Positions 1 to 9,866 are shown, counted from the first letter of the stretch. The stretch: 64,000 nt of DNA from Acidobacteriota bacterium (GCA_026708265.1 JAPOVI010000070.1:1-64000); one strand, 5' to 3'. Numbers and translations: made by a program. Notes: generated by a model from the letters alone, not told the origin.

Positions 1-9
1 ACGCTATTG

Positions 10-93
10 CCACACTTTCGTCACAGATCGTGCGCAAGCCGTGCGCCTTTCTCGGCTACCCTCCCTGGGTGGTGGATGGGGGGCGGGCTGCTC
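10..93 (+). repeat. Interspersed structured repeat, copy 1
   Basis: First of about eleven copies of a repeat confined to gaps of the left 46 kb. This copy has the GTGCGC-AAGCC-GTGCGC direct repeat, then CTACCCTCCCTGGGTGG and a G-rich tail. The 5' box is the shortened CCACACTTTCGTCAC form shared with the copy at 4396. It lies downstream of the minus-strand polyphosphate kinase gene; nothing else is visible between it and that gene's stop. Confidence 0.8.
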
Positions 94-290
94 TTAGTGG
101 CTGCTCGTGTTGGCCGTCGGGCGGCCCGCCGCCGTGGCGCGAAGGGTTCTTCTGGCGTGGCGCTCGAGCGGAGATCGCAGAGGGCCGCGACGCGGCTGGC
201 AGGGCGGCCGCGACGCGGCTGAGCATTCGCCACGTCAGGCGACGCCTCGCTCGGCCATCGTCGGCAGATGCGCAGCAGGTGCGCGGCCGA

Positions 291-1159
291 TCAGGGGACA
301 GTGGTGCCTGTGATGTCTGCGCCGGGCTCTTGCCGTGCGAGGAGCGGATCCCGTCCTTCGTCGACGACGAGCCCCGTGAAACCCTCTACCGGCTCGGGTG
401 GCTGCGGGTCGAGCCTGCACAGAATCTCCACGAGGAGGCTTCCGACCGCGACGTTGCGAACCCACTTTCGGTCGCTCGGGACGACATACCACGGCGCCCA
501 CTCCGTCGAGGTCTTGGTGAGCGTCTCTTCGAACGCCCGCTGGAACTCGTCCCAGCGGGCTCGGTCCTCGAGGTCGGCGGCCTGGAACTTCCAGCGCCTC
601 TCGGGATTGTCGATTCGGCTCTGGAGCCGCCGACGCTGCTCCTGTCGGGAGATGTGGAGGTACACCTTGACGAGCGTTGTGCCCTCGTCTGTGAGCAGGC
701 GCTCGAAGTCGTTGATGTGCCCGAAGCGCCGTTTCCACACCGCTTCAGGAGCGAGCCCGCGGACCCGAACAGTGATGACGTCCTCGTAGTGCGACCGGTT
801 GAAGATGCCGATCTCACCGCGTTCCGGGCAAGCCGAGTGGACACGCCACAGGTAGTCGTGCGCACGCTCGTGGCCTGCCGGCGCCGTGAACGAGACAACC
901 CTGCAGCCTTGCGCGTTGACTCCGGTGAAGACGCTGCGGATCGTGCCATCCTTGCCCGATGCATCGAGACCTTGCAGCACGAGCAGGATGCTTCGGCTGC
1001 TCTCCGCGTAGAGCCGGTTTTGTCGCAGCGCAAGCTCACCGATGATCTCGCTGAGCTGCTCTTTCGCGCGTCGTTTGCCTTCCAGTCCGAGACTGTCTCG
1101 CGGATCACGCTTGTCGAGCTGTGGGGCTGTCCGGGGAGGACAATGAGCCTCTCGATCAT
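291..1159 (-). CDS. Polyphosphate kinase 2 family protein (one probable frameshift near the N-terminus)
   Basis: PPK2-type kinase, which moves phosphate between polyphosphate and nucleotides in the cytoplasm. The body is clear: Walker A GLDASGKDG, then FNRSHYEDV (Walker B region) and a WKRRFGHINDFE-type lid segment. With a start at ATG 1159 and one base missing near position 1125 the product is about 289 residues, the usual length for a single-domain PPK2. The open frame of the body otherwise runs back to 1319 through sequence with no family resemblance, while the expected N-terminus (IERLIVLPG) sits in the neighbouring frame. I therefore read a 1-nt indel, most likely a sequencing error. It is a single-gene unit on this strand. 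Confidence 0.85.
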
Positions 1160-1502
1160 CACAGCGGAACCCTAGACGACGCGGCGTGGAATGACGCGGC
1201 TGCCCGCCGTATGGGCATGAGCTGCCCGGGAGAGTCTGCATGAGCCAACGGAGGCTGCATGAAACCGAAATAGAATACGTCGCCATGGCAGACGCGCTGC
1301 CGGCCAACCTCTGGGTCACCGACGCTACCCGTCTGGCGCGGCGGGGTCAGACCACCGAGGTGCAGCTGGGGGCGCGTCGAGCAGGGCGAGACAAGCCGCT
1401 TGGGTATGGCGATGGGATCAGGGCCGCGCAGGGACACGCCGCAGCTGGCGCGTACCACTGTCCCTTCTCCGAGCTGCTGCGTAGAGCGGCTGGGTAATCA
1501 GG
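1160..1502. other. Divergent intergenic region
   Basis: Spacer between the kinase (minus) and the PLP enzyme (plus). It should hold both promoters; I see no convincing -35/-10 pair, RNA gene or repeat. Confidence 0.4.
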
Positions 1503-2663
1503 GTGGACGAGGGTTACGGAATCGAGACGAAGGCGGTTCGCGCTGGCCAAACCCGCCCCCTCCTCGAGGGGGCTGTGGTCGCGCCCGTGTTTCAGTCTGC
1601 CACCTACGAATCGGGCGACGAGACGAGCTACCACGGCATCCGGTATCTCCGTCTCAACAACTCGCCGAACCACCTTGCGCTTGCGGGCAAGCTCGCTGCG
1701 CTCGAGAACGCTGAGAGCGCGGTCGTGGCGGCGAGCGGAATGGCTGCGATCGCGACCGCTCTCTTCACAGTGCTGGGTTCTGGAGGCCACGTGCTTGCGC
1801 ATCGCACGCTGTACGGCGGGACGCACGATCTCCTGACGAAGGAGTTTGCCTCCCACGGGCTCTCCTTCGACCTGATGGATGCCGACGATCCTGGGTCCTG
1901 GTCGGCGAAGCTGCGCCCAACGACGAGAGCGGCCTACGTCGAGACGATCACAAACCCGTTGCTCGAGGTCTGTGATCTCGAGGCTGTGGTGAGATTCGCT
2001 CGCGAGAACGAGCTCGTCGCGATGGTCGACAACACGTTCGCGAGCCCGGTCAACTTCCGACCCGCAGAGCACGGCTTCGATCTCTCGCTTCACAGCGGCA
2101 CGAAGTACCTGAACGGCCACAGCGACATCGTGGCGGGCGCGGTCATCGGGCGCGCTGACCTCGTCGAGCAGGTCACCCACAGGTTGAACCACCTGGGTGG
2201 CACGCTCGATCCCCATGCGTGCTTCCTCCTCGACCGCGGCCTCAAGACCCTCGTCCTGCGCGTCCGCCAGCACAATGCGAGCGCGCTCGCATTGGCCAGG
2301 TTCCTCGAGGCGCACCCGGCTGTTGCCCTTGTGCACTATCCGGGTCTCACCGGTCATCCGCAACACACGCGGGCCACGCGGCTGCTCGCTGGGTTCGGCG
2401 GCATGCTGAGCTTCGAGCTGCACGGTGGGCTCGCTAGCGCCAGGCAGTTCCTCCAGAGTGTCGAGCTCGCCATTGTCGCCCCGAGCCTCGGCAGTGTCGA
2501 GACTCTCGTGACGCGCCCAGCCGCGACTGCCCACCTCGGGCTCTCACGTTCCCAGCGGGCCGCGTCGGGTGTGACGGATGGGTTGGTCAGAGTGTCGGTT
2601 GGTATCGAGGCGCTGGACGACCTCCTCGACGACTTTGGCCAGGCGCTCGATCGGGTGAGCTGA
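1503..2663 (+). CDS. Trans-sulfuration PLP enzyme (cystathionine gamma-lyase/synthase or methionine gamma-lyase type)
   Basis: Cys/Met-metabolism PLP-dependent enzyme, 386 residues, fold type I. The PLP lysine is K201 in SLHSGTKYLNGHSD; D176 in VDNTFASP pairs with the pyridine nitrogen; the phosphate-binding ASGMAAI lies near 77-83. It starts at GTG. The usual YSRYGNPT-like motif after the N-terminal TYES segment is replaced by YLRLNNSPN, so exact substrate specificity (cystathionine, homocysteine or methionine cleavage) cannot be named. The next gene starts only about 80 nt downstream on the same strand. Confidence 0.88.
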   Translation: MDEGYGIETKAVRAGQTRPLLEGAVVAPVFQSATYESGDETSYHGIRYLRLNNSPNHLALAGKLAALENAESAVVAASGMAAIATALFTVLGSGGHVLAHRTLYGGTHDLLTKEFASHGLSFDLMDADDPGSWSAKLRPTTRAAYVETITNPLLEVCDLEAVVRFARENELVAMVDNTFASPVNFRPAEHGFDLSLHSGTKYLNGHSDIVAGAVIGRADLVEQVTHRLNHLGGTLDPHACFLLDRGLKTLVLRVRQHNASALALARFLEAHPAVALVHYPGLTGHPQHTRATRLLAGFGGMLSFELHGGLASARQFLQSVELAIVAPSLGSVETLVTRPAATAHLGLSRSQRAASGVTDGLVRVSVGIEALDDLLDDFGQALDRVS

Positions 2664-2740
2664 CGGCTCCCATTCGCGCTATTGGCGGCGCGGAGGGCCT
2701 GGGATGCCCACATGCGGCCCGAGCCTGTCAGGATGGAGCT

Positions 2741-3481
2741 GTGATCGTTGACGCTCACCTCCACGTCGATGACATCCCTGCACTGGGTTGGAAGATGGAG
2801 GCGTCGCTCTGCATCGAGCGCCTTGACGAGGCCGGAATCGACAGGGGCGTGATCATGACGATCGTCGACGCTCCCGAGGTCAATCCGGAGGCGGTCGAGC
2901 TCATTGCCGAGGCGTGCCGCCAGTATCCCGACCGCCTGTGGGCGTTTGCCAGCATCCACCCGTGGTAGGGCGATGTGGCGGCCGCGCTGCTCGAGCGCGC
3001 GTTCGACCTGGGCTTCAGGGGGCTCAAGTTGCACCTCGTCTCGACCATCGCCCACCCAGGGCTGGAGGAGACGTTGCAGCTGGTACGAATCGCGGCTCTG
3101 CACAACGCGCCGACGCTCTTCCACTGCGGCGACGAGCCGATGATCCCGCCACTGGCCGTCTCGAGGGCCGCCCAGGCCGCTCCCGACGCCACGATCATCC
3201 TCGGCGGCCACATGGGCGGCTACTTCCACGTCGGCGAGGCAATCGAGGTTGCGCGTCGCGTGCCGAACCTCGTTCTCGAGACGTCGGCCATGCCCTACCC
3301 CGCCAAGATCCGCGAGGCGGTCGATGCCATCGGGGCGGAGCGCGTTCTCTACGGGAGCGATGGGCCCGTCTGCTCACCTCGTCTCGAGGTGCGAAATGTC
3401 CGGCTCGCTGCTCTTCGCGCCAGTGACGAGGAGCTCGTCCTGGCGGGGAACGCGATGCGGATTCTGCAAGCGGTGCGGTGA
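2741..3481 (+). pseudogene. Amidohydrolase-2 family protein with an in-frame TAG
   Basis: Metal-dependent hydrolase of the Amidohydro_2 type (TIM barrel). Seen: metal ligand motif DAHLHVDD at the N-terminus, FHCGDEP and GGHMGGYFH in the middle, YGSDGPVCSP near the end. It would be 246 residues from GTG 2741. Codon 76 (2966-2968) is TAG in the sequence IHPW-stop-GDVAAALLER; the frame is open and family-like on both sides, so it is either a point error or a recent nonsense mutation (TAC/TAT for Tyr is the simplest ancestor). The next amidohydrolase overlaps its stop by 4 nt, suggesting translational coupling. Confidence 0.75.
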
Positions 3482-4225
3482 TCGTCGATTCGCTCGCCTT
3501 CCTTGGCGAGGGGCTGTTCGGGCCCTCTTCAACGGTGGACAGGCTGCTGGCAACGCTCGATGCAGCCGGCGCGGACGCGCGGTCGTCTGCCCCGCGCGTC
3601 CGCCCGACTACTTCCTGGAGCCGGGCAACGAGCGCGTCAGCGACGCGGTGCGCGAGCATCAGACCGGCTGATCGGGTTCGCTCGGGTTGATCCGAACAGG
3701 GCCGATACTGCCGCGACCGAGGCGCTACGCGCACTTGACGGGCTCGGGCTCTCCGGGGTCTTCCTGCAACCGTGGGAAGAGACGTTCCGCGTGAGCTCTG
3801 CCGTCGTTGAGCCGCTGATCGAGATTGCGCAGGAACGAGGTGTCCCGGTGATCATGGCTGCCGGCTATCCATGGCTGTCAGAGGGGTTGCAGATCGGCGA
3901 TCTCGCTCGTCGGTTCCCTGACGTCGCGTTCATCGCCACCAATGGAGGGCAGATCAACATCTCCGGACTCGGACAGACCGACATCGAGCTGGCCATGACC
4001 GACTGTCCCAACCTCTCCCTCCAGACCGCGGGCGTCTATCGGGAGGACTTCCTCGAGGGAATTGTCGAGCGCTTCGGGGCTGACCGGCTGCTCTACGCGA
4101 GCGCCTTTCCGCTGATGGAGCCGTTGCTCGAGGTCGAGCGCCCTCGCTCGATGCACGTCTCGGAGGAGGCGCGGGCGGCGGTGTTGGGCGGGACTGCCGT
4201 GCGCCTCCTGCTCCCGGAGCTGTAG
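3478..4225 (+). pseudogene. Second amidohydrolase-2 family protein, two frameshifts
   Basis: Paralogue of the preceding gene, overlapping it by 4 nt. Homology is spread over three frames: VIVDSLAFLGEGLFGPSS up to about 3580; AVVCPARPPDYFLEPGN up to about 3671; then RLIGFARVDPNRADT to the stop, with ATNGGQINISG and LLYASAFPLMEP resembling the family's metal and C-terminal motifs. Each switch needs one base gained or lost, so the biological gene is probably intact and about 249 residues long. The N-terminus lacks an HxH pair, unlike its neighbour. Confidence 0.65.
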
Positions 4226-4395
4226 GGAGCTGCAGATCCTCATCGCGCTGTTCCAGCCCGATCTCTCTGGAAGCTGGGAACCGAGCCACTCAGTGCGGAG
4301 GCTTGGCTGACGCCGGGCGCTTGCACGCTCCATCCGGCAGGCACAGCGGCCTCGGCCCGACTGTACAGAGTTAGCGCGGCCTCCTGAGGCTTCCG

Positions 4396-4478
4396 CCACA
4401 CTTTCGTCACGGATCGCGCGCAAGCCGTGCGCTTTTCTGGGTTACCCTCCCCCGGGTGGCCGGTGGGGGCGGGCTGCC
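4396..4478 (+). repeat. Interspersed structured repeat, copy 2
   Basis: Copy with GCGCGCAAGCCGTGCGC, TACCCTCCCCCGGGTGG and the G-rich tail; short 5' box as in copy 1. It sits between the convergent amidohydrolase and OsmC genes. The rest of 4226-4661 shows nothing recognisable. Confidence 0.8.
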
Positions 4479-4661
4479 CTTTCTGGCGGGTGAGGGCGAA
4501 TCTCCCGGCGGATGAAGGCGCCCTTTCCGGGAACTGAGGGCGAGCGCGATCGCATCGCTGCCGGTCGTGGTGCGGGTGGCTTTCTCCCAGCGGGTGGGAT
4601 AGCAGGCGGCTTCGTGGGCAAGCCGAAGCAGGTTAGGCTCGCCGGCGACGAGCTGGTTGAT

Positions 4662-5147
4662 CTAGGCGTCCTCGAGAACGAGCTCGGTCGTGCACTCGAT
4701 CGATCCCGAGATCGATCGGTAGACCGGGCACTTCGGCATGTGGCTGTCGAACGCGCGCTGGATCTTGGCGCGGTCGGTGTCTGCATCGACCTTGAGGTGG
4801 TACACGACGTGCACGCGCTTGATCACGATGACGCCATCGTCCTCGGCCTCGACCTCGCCCGTCGTCTCACCGACGAGGCGACCCTCGCCTGCTGGGATCT
4901 GACGCGCCTCCAGCGCGCCTCCGAACGTTCCGGTGAGTCAGCCGCCCGCCGCGGCAATGATGTAGTCGAGCGTCGCGGCCCGCTCGGACTCCGTGCCCGC
5001 TGGGACGCCGTAGTGCTCAGCGATGCCCGAGTGGACGCCGAACATGACCGGCTCTGCCTCGACGGGAATGATTGCGCGCCGCAGCGGCCCGCGAACTCGC
5101 TCGATCCGAACGTTCGAGGTGTAGATGACACGACCCATGGCACGCAT
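4662..5147 (-). CDS. OsmC-family selenoprotein (TGA read as selenocysteine)
   Basis: OsmC/Ohr-type thiol peroxidase fold, 161 residues from ATG 5147 (ATG 5138 is also possible). The frame is continuous across a TGA at 4940-4938 (codon 70): ...LDYIIAAAGG-U-LTGTFGGALE..., then a typical OsmC C-terminal half ending ELVLEDA. In the family this position is the first redox cysteine (Ala-rich helix, C, L, T), and the second cysteine is present as C140 in MPKCPVYRS. Reading the TGA as a stop would leave a 69-residue stump without an active site. A 7-bp hairpin follows the TGA (see 4901-4919). OsmC-like selenoproteins are known from environmental surveys. Expected role: reduction of organic or lipid hydroperoxides, with Sec as the attacking residue. 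Divergent from the dehydrogenase at 5181. Confidence 0.85.
4901..4919 (-). promoter_or_regulatory. Predicted bacterial SECIS hairpin for the OsmC selenoprotein
   Basis: On the minus strand, 18 nt after the TGA: stem GGCGCGC, loop TGGAG, stem GCGCGTC, i.e. seven pairs including one G-U. The loop starts 25 nt after the TGA and has G in its second position, fitting the usual bSECIS spacing and loop rule for SelB binding. It lies inside the coding sequence, as bacterial SECIS elements do. Confidence 0.7.
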
Positions 5148-5180
5148 GCTAGGCGAAGCTGCGGCCAGTAGCCTTGTGAG

Positions 5181-6068
5181 GTGGCGAGAGTCGCGCTGAT
5201 CGGGACGGGGACGATGGGGCTCCCGATGGGACGCCAGCTCGTTGCGGCAGGCCATGAGGTCGTGGCGTGCGATCTCGACCCGGCGCAGGCTGCCAGGCTC
5301 GGTACCGCCACGGCCGCGATGCCCGCTGAAGCCGGCCGGGATGCCGAAGTGGCGCTTACTTCCCTACCCTCCGTGGGGGCCGTCGAGGAGGTGGTCCTGG
5401 GCGCTGACGGTCTGGAGGCCACCATGGCGCCAGGGACGACGGTGATCGACATGTCGACGAGCCCACCCGCGCTTGCGCGCAGGCTTGCGGGCGAGCTCGC
5501 CACGCGAGGCATCGAGTTTCTCGATGCACCGGTGAGCGGGGGCCCCACGGGTGCGCAGGCCGGCACGCTCGCGATCATGGTCGGCGGGGAGGAGCCGGTG
5601 TTCGCGCGGTGGCGCGAGCTCCTGGGCGCCCTGGGGACCAAGGTTGAGTATGTCGGCCGCCACGGCGCGGGCCAGACCGTGAAGCTCTGCAACAACCTCA
5701 TGGTCGCCTGCACGATGGCTGCAATGGCTGAGGCCTGTGCCGTGCTGGAGGGCGAGGGCGTCGACCCGGCCATCGCCTACGAGGTCTTCACGCGCTCGAC
5801 GAGCGACTCCAGTGTCATGCGGCGCCGGTTCCCACTTCCCGGGGTGCGGCCGGAACATCCCGCCTCCCAGGAGTACGAGCCGATGTTTCGCGTCGACCTG
5901 CTGGTGAAGGACATCGAGCTCGCGCTCGATCTCGCCCGCGAGCAAGGGGTCGAGTGCTCGACCGGCGCGGCTGCTGCGGCGCTGTACCGAGCCACGGTTG
6001 AGGAGGGCCTCGGCGCGCTCGACTACTCGGCGGTCGCGTTGGCCGTACCTCGGTCGGATCCCGGCTAG
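5181..6068 (+). CDS. NAD(P)-dependent beta-hydroxyacid dehydrogenase (3-hydroxyisobutyrate dehydrogenase family)
   Basis: 295-residue member of the 6-phosphogluconate/3-hydroxyisobutyrate dehydrogenase-like family. The Rossmann motif LIGTGTMGLPMG (residues 6-17) starts the protein; substrate loop DAPVSGGPTGAQAG is near 121-134; the catalytic lysine is K168 in GAGQTVKLCNN. GTG start. It oxidises a small 3-hydroxyacid or reduces its semialdehyde; the substrate cannot be told from sequence. The MFS gene starts 5 nt after its stop, so the two are very probably co-transcribed. Confidence 0.88.
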   Translation: MARVALIGTGTMGLPMGRQLVAAGHEVVACDLDPAQAARLGTATAAMPAEAGRDAEVALTSLPSVGAVEEVVLGADGLEATMAPGTTVIDMSTSPPALARRLAGELATRGIEFLDAPVSGGPTGAQAGTLAIMVGGEEPVFARWRELLGALGTKVEYVGRHGAGQTVKLCNNLMVACTMAAMAEACAVLEGEGVDPAIAYEVFTRSTSDSSVMRRRFPLPGVRPEHPASQEYEPMFRVDLLVKDIELALDLAREQGVECSTGAAAAALYRATVEEGLGALDYSAVALAVPRSDPG

Positions 6069-6072
6069 CGTG

Positions 6073-7254
6073 ATGTCGCCGCGGTGGGTGCTCGCGACCG
6101 CGACCGCGGCGCAGGTGGCCGTGTCGCTGGTCACGTTCGGGCTGCCTGTGATCGGGCCGGAGCTGGCAGCCGAGTTTGGCCTCTCTCTCCCTGCCCTCGG
6201 CCTTGTCCTCTCGGCGAACGTCCTCGGTCAGGGTGTCATGCTCATTGCGGCAGGCCGCGCTGTCGAACGCTACGGCGGCAGATCCACGACGCTGCTCGGC
6301 ACGGCGGTCGCCACTGTGGGCATCCTCAGTGCGGCGTTCGCCCCCTCACTCGGCGTGCTGGTCGCGCTCCTGTTCGTGTCGGGTCTTGGCTCGGCCACCG
6401 TCCCGATCGCGGGGATGGGCTCGGTGCTCCGGGTGTTCGCGAGGGGCGGGCGCGCGCAGGCGCTCGGTGTCCGTCAGCTCGGGGTGCCGCTCGCGGGAAT
6501 GGTCGGGGCGTTCCTCATGCCCGCGCTCGAGTCCACCGGCGGCGTTCGTGCCGCGCTCTTGTTCTCGGGAGGCGTTGTCGCGCTGCTCGGGACGACGTTC
6601 GGGCTGACCGGCGCCTCGTGGTCACCGGGCGGGGTGGCCGGAGGGTTCCGCTCTGGTGCGCTGAGGCGCATCCTGCGAGCACCGAGCATGCTGCGGCTCC
6701 TGCTGGTTGCGTTCATCTACATCATCGTTCTCCAGGCCGCGCTGACGTACCTCGTGCCGTCGGTGCGCGATCAGGGTCTCTCGACGGTCTGGGCCAGCGC
6801 GGTGTTCTTCGCAATGCAGGCAACGGCAGGCGGTTCAAGGATCGTGTGGGGAAGGATTGCCGATCGCGGCCAGGGCACTCGTCGTATCCGTGCGCTCGTC
6901 GAGGTCGGGTGGGCATCGGCGGTCGGAGCGTCCATCTTTGCCGGGCTGCTTGGCACTGGAGCGATGGGCATCCTGATCGGCGCGGTCGTGTTCGCGCTCG
7001 GCGCGATGGGCTGGAACGCGCTCATCTACGTGAGCGCCGCAGAGCGCGGTCCGGGGGATGCGCCCGCGCAGTCGGTTGCAGTTGCTGCCACCGTGGTGTT
7101 CGCGATTGCGGCGATCTCCTCGCCGGCCATGGGCGCTCTCGCTGAGACGATCGGCTGGATGTCGTTCTGGCTCGTCTGCTCGGGCATCATGCTCATCGGC
7201 GCGCTGGTTGCCTCGTCGATCCCCGACCGCCAGCCGCCGGCCGAGCCAACCTGA
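6073..7254 (+). CDS. MFS transporter
   Basis: Major facilitator superfamily permease of 393 residues with about 12 hydrophobic helices. The AGRAVERYGGRSTT loop after TM2 resembles the MFS signature loop. I chose ATG 6073, directly after the dehydrogenase stop, because the longer open frame (from 5998) overlaps that gene. Likely exports or imports a small organic acid related to the dehydrogenase's substrate, but this rests only on the operon arrangement. Confidence 0.85.
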   Translation: MSPRWVLATATAAQVAVSLVTFGLPVIGPELAAEFGLSLPALGLVLSANVLGQGVMLIAAGRAVERYGGRSTTLLGTAVATVGILSAAFAPSLGVLVALLFVSGLGSATVPIAGMGSVLRVFARGGRAQALGVRQLGVPLAGMVGAFLMPALESTGGVRAALLFSGGVVALLGTTFGLTGASWSPGGVAGGFRSGALRRILRAPSMLRLLLVAFIYIIVLQAALTYLVPSVRDQGLSTVWASAVFFAMQATAGGSRIVWGRIADRGQGTRRIRALVEVGWASAVGASIFAGLLGTGAMGILIGAVVFALGAMGWNALIYVSAAERGPGDAPAQSVAVAATVVFAIAAISSPAMGALAETIGWMSFWLVCSGIMLIGALVASSIPDRQPPAEPT

Positions 7255-7387
7255 AGCACCTGCTGGCCTTACACCGTGCGCGGAGTGTCGGCGCTGAGCG
7301 CGAGCTTCCTCTGGGAGCAGTCCTGACCTCTGAGCACGGGCCGGTTTACTTGGCTGTCAGCTCAGCCGGGCGCCACACTACGGTGCA

Positions 7388-8492
7388 GTGAGGCACCTTC
7401 TGACCGCAGTCGTGGTCGTCGTTGTCGCGGCGCTAGACTTCTTCGGCTCGGACGCTGTCACGTCCGGTCAGCCCGGTTCGGCAGACGAGGCGCGCAGCGA
7501 TGATCTCAGGGGACCGTTCTCGCCCGAGCCGGGAGCCCTCTCGGGCACCCTTGTTGTCACGCGCGGAGAGAAGTACACGCTCCAGCAGATCGACCTCGAC
7601 CGACTTCGGTTTGGGCGGCCGAGGCCACGGACGAGCTGTGATGTCTGGGTGCCGCCGGACGGGCGGCTCGCTCTGGCCCCACGCCAGGAGACACCCATCT
7701 TGACGTGCCGACTCGTGACGCGCCGGCCGCTGTGCTCTTCGAGCTCGCCGACCGGCCGAGGCAAATCGCTCAGGTCGGGACGGTTGTGGCTCCGCCAGAG
7801 TGGTCGGCCGCTGGCGATCGGGTCGCGGTGTGCGGTGCAGACGAGCGAACGAGCCTCGTCACGCTTGACGGCGGCATCGAGGAGGTCGTCGATGGCTGCT
7901 GGCCTGCGTTCGATGCCGCTGGAGCCGTCATCACCCGCAAGCTGATCGATCCAGAAGCGAGCGAGCATGTGGTGCTTCGCGACGGCAAGGCCGTGCTCGA
8001 GGGCGATGAGCTTCTGCGGAGCCTACCCCTCGGCTCCCGTCCACCGGCGGTCGTGCTCGGGCATACGACGGCACGCTCGTGGTCGTGATTGCCCACGCGC
8101 TGGGTGAACGGGTCCGCGTGGTCTTGCAACACTGCCAGGATGGCTCGATCAATAAGGGCGTCGAGCTGTCGTTCTTCGTCACCGAGCGTCGAGCGCTTCC
8201 GGCAGCCAGGCGTCTGACAGACGAGCTTGTCCTCAGCCCAGATGGACAGGAGCTCGCCATCGTCCTCTCGCGGGGGGAGGGTGCCCTCGCGCTCCTCGAA
8301 ATCGCGACGGGGCGTCTGGTTCTGGGGCCGATCAGGCAGCGGGGCTGGGACTGGTCGCCGGACGGCGCCTGGCTCGCGGTCTCGACGGGGACGGCGATTC
8401 AGATCTACGGGCTGGAGCGCACGGCCGCACCGACTTTCACGATTCCGATTGCGGTCGAGGGCCTCGCCTGGCGTACGGCGGAGCCGGGCTAG
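7388..8492 (+). pseudogene. Secreted beta-propeller-like protein, frame disrupted
   Basis: The N-terminus is a signal-anchor-like stretch (LLTAVVVVVVAALDFF). The remainder has beta-propeller blade repeats such as PPEWSAAGDRVAVCG, LVLSPDGQELAIVLS and WDWSPDGAWLAVSTG (TolB/WD40-like). Three frames are needed: 7388 to about 7715, 7705-8088, and 8079-8492. Each piece is open and blade-like, so two single-base indels probably split one gene of about 367 residues. GTG start. No partner is evident; the next gene begins 200 nt downstream. Confidence 0.6.
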
Positions 8493-8693
8493 TCTCACCG
8501 CGCTCTCCTGCTGCACGCCGATGGACGATCGGCAACAATGGGCCGAGCGAGGTTCTCTAGGCGGGCGGCTGCGTTGTGACGCGGAGTCTTGCGGTCGAGG
8601 GCGACGAAGTCGAGCAGCTCAGACGGGGATTGAGACAGCCGTACGACGGACACAGCGTGGCCGGCTCCGAGCCGGCGGCGAGAAGGAGGCGAC

Positions 8694-9272
8694 ATGACAA
8701 CGATCGAGGGGGGAGTCGAGGTCCGGACGGTGACAGCGGAGCACCTGACCGTGGAGGCGTTCGCACCCTTCGGCGATGTCATCGGCCCTGAGGGCCACGA
8801 CCGTCTTCCCATTAACCTCTACGGCCGCACGATCGACGTGTACAGCATCCCGGTGGAGGCTGACGAGCCCATCGATTTTCTCGTAAACAGGCTTCGCTAC
8901 CGCGAGCTGCGGGTTATCAACCTCGAGACACATGCGGGGATGACCCAGGCTTTCATGCCGCTTGACGGCAAGCCGTTCATCCAGGTCGTCGCGGCTGCTG
9001 ACGCGAGGCTCGAGGGCGACGTTCCCGCCGTCGACGAGGTGCACGCCTTCATCGTGCCGGGCGACAGAGGCGTGCAGATAGGCCGGAACGTGTGGCACGA
9101 GCCGCCCTTCCCACTCCAGGACGAGCAGCTCATGGTGGTCACGAGCCATCAGTCGCTGACGAAGGGGCTCCAGTCGAAGGTCAATGCAACCCAGGAAATC
9201 GCCCAGCTCGATGTCGACAAGCGCAACATCACGGAGCGGGCCGGGTTTGAGCTGAGAATCCAGCTGGTCTAG
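8694..9272 (+). CDS. Ureidoglycolate lyase-like (AllA family) cupin protein
   Basis: 192 residues. FAPFGDVIGPEG at the N-terminus and HAFIVPGDRGVQIGRNVWH near 119-137 are typical of the AllA fold (double-stranded beta helix). AllA releases urea from ureidoglycolate in purine degradation; no other allantoin gene is seen here, so a related lyase activity on another substrate is possible. Good ribosome site GAAGGAGG ends 5 nt before ATG. Confidence 0.75.
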   Translation: MTTIEGGVEVRTVTAEHLTVEAFAPFGDVIGPEGHDRLPINLYGRTIDVYSIPVEADEPIDFLVNRLRYRELRVINLETHAGMTQAFMPLDGKPFIQVVAAADARLEGDVPAVDEVHAFIVPGDRGVQIGRNVWHEPPFPLQDEQLMVVTSHQSLTKGLQSKVNATQEIAQLDVDKRNITERAGFELRIQLV

Positions 9273-9673
9273 TCCTCGCATCGCCTTGTTCCTCCGGGTC
9301 TCCTTGTCGCCTTGGGGGCTGGGTCTCGAAGTGGCCTGGTGCAGAAGTGAGCCTGGGTGAGGCGGGACGGTCGTACGTCCCCGGCCCTTGCCGTCGGCTA
9401 CCAGCGGCGAGCCGGAAGCGGCTGTCCGCTCCTACTGTCCAGCTGGTCACCGCCTCAGCCGGATGTCCCGCGAACGTCTGGGAGCAGCAAAGCCGCCGAG
9501 GGCGAGGCGCCTGCTGGACCGAGATGCCCCGCGAGCGTCTGGGAGCAGCTGTCCGCTTCCGTGTTCCAGCCGGTTGGCGTGACTCGCTGAGCGCAGCGCG
9601 CCCGTGGCCAAGCGACTCGCTGGTCCACATCCACGTCCTCGCCGGGCTACGTCCCGGCCGGGCTCGTGCGGCT

Positions 9674-9710
9674 GCACAGGGTTGGCACAGCTTCGTGACG
9701 CTGTTGTGAC
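9674..9710 (+). repeat. Partial interspersed repeat (5' half only)
   Basis: GTTGGCACAGCTTCGTGACG then CTGTTGTGAC matches the first third of the repeat with its two GTGAC boxes one helical turn apart, then homology stops. A full copy starts 52 bp downstream. Confidence 0.6.
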
Positions 9711-9761
9711 CCGTTAGGAAGCGATCGGGATGGCGGCAGTCACGAAGTGCGACCGCACAGG

Positions 9762-9866
9762 CACAGAGTTGGCGCAGTTTCGTGACAGTGTTGCGACAGA
9801 TCGTGCGCAAGCCGTGCGCGCTTCTGGGCTACCCTCCCCCGGGTGGTGGATGGGGAGCGGGCGGTC
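9762..9866 (+). repeat. Interspersed structured repeat, copy 3
   Basis: Full-length copy: GTTGGCGCAGTTTCGTGAC, a second GCGAC box, CGTGCGCAAGCCGTGCGC, CTACCCTCCCCCGGGTGG and G-rich tail. Lies between two plus-strand genes. Confidence 0.85.

Noticed and set aside
2966-2968. TAG as pyrrolysine
   Set aside because: Amidohydrolases are not Pyl proteins, no pylT/pylS is seen, and point error is simpler.
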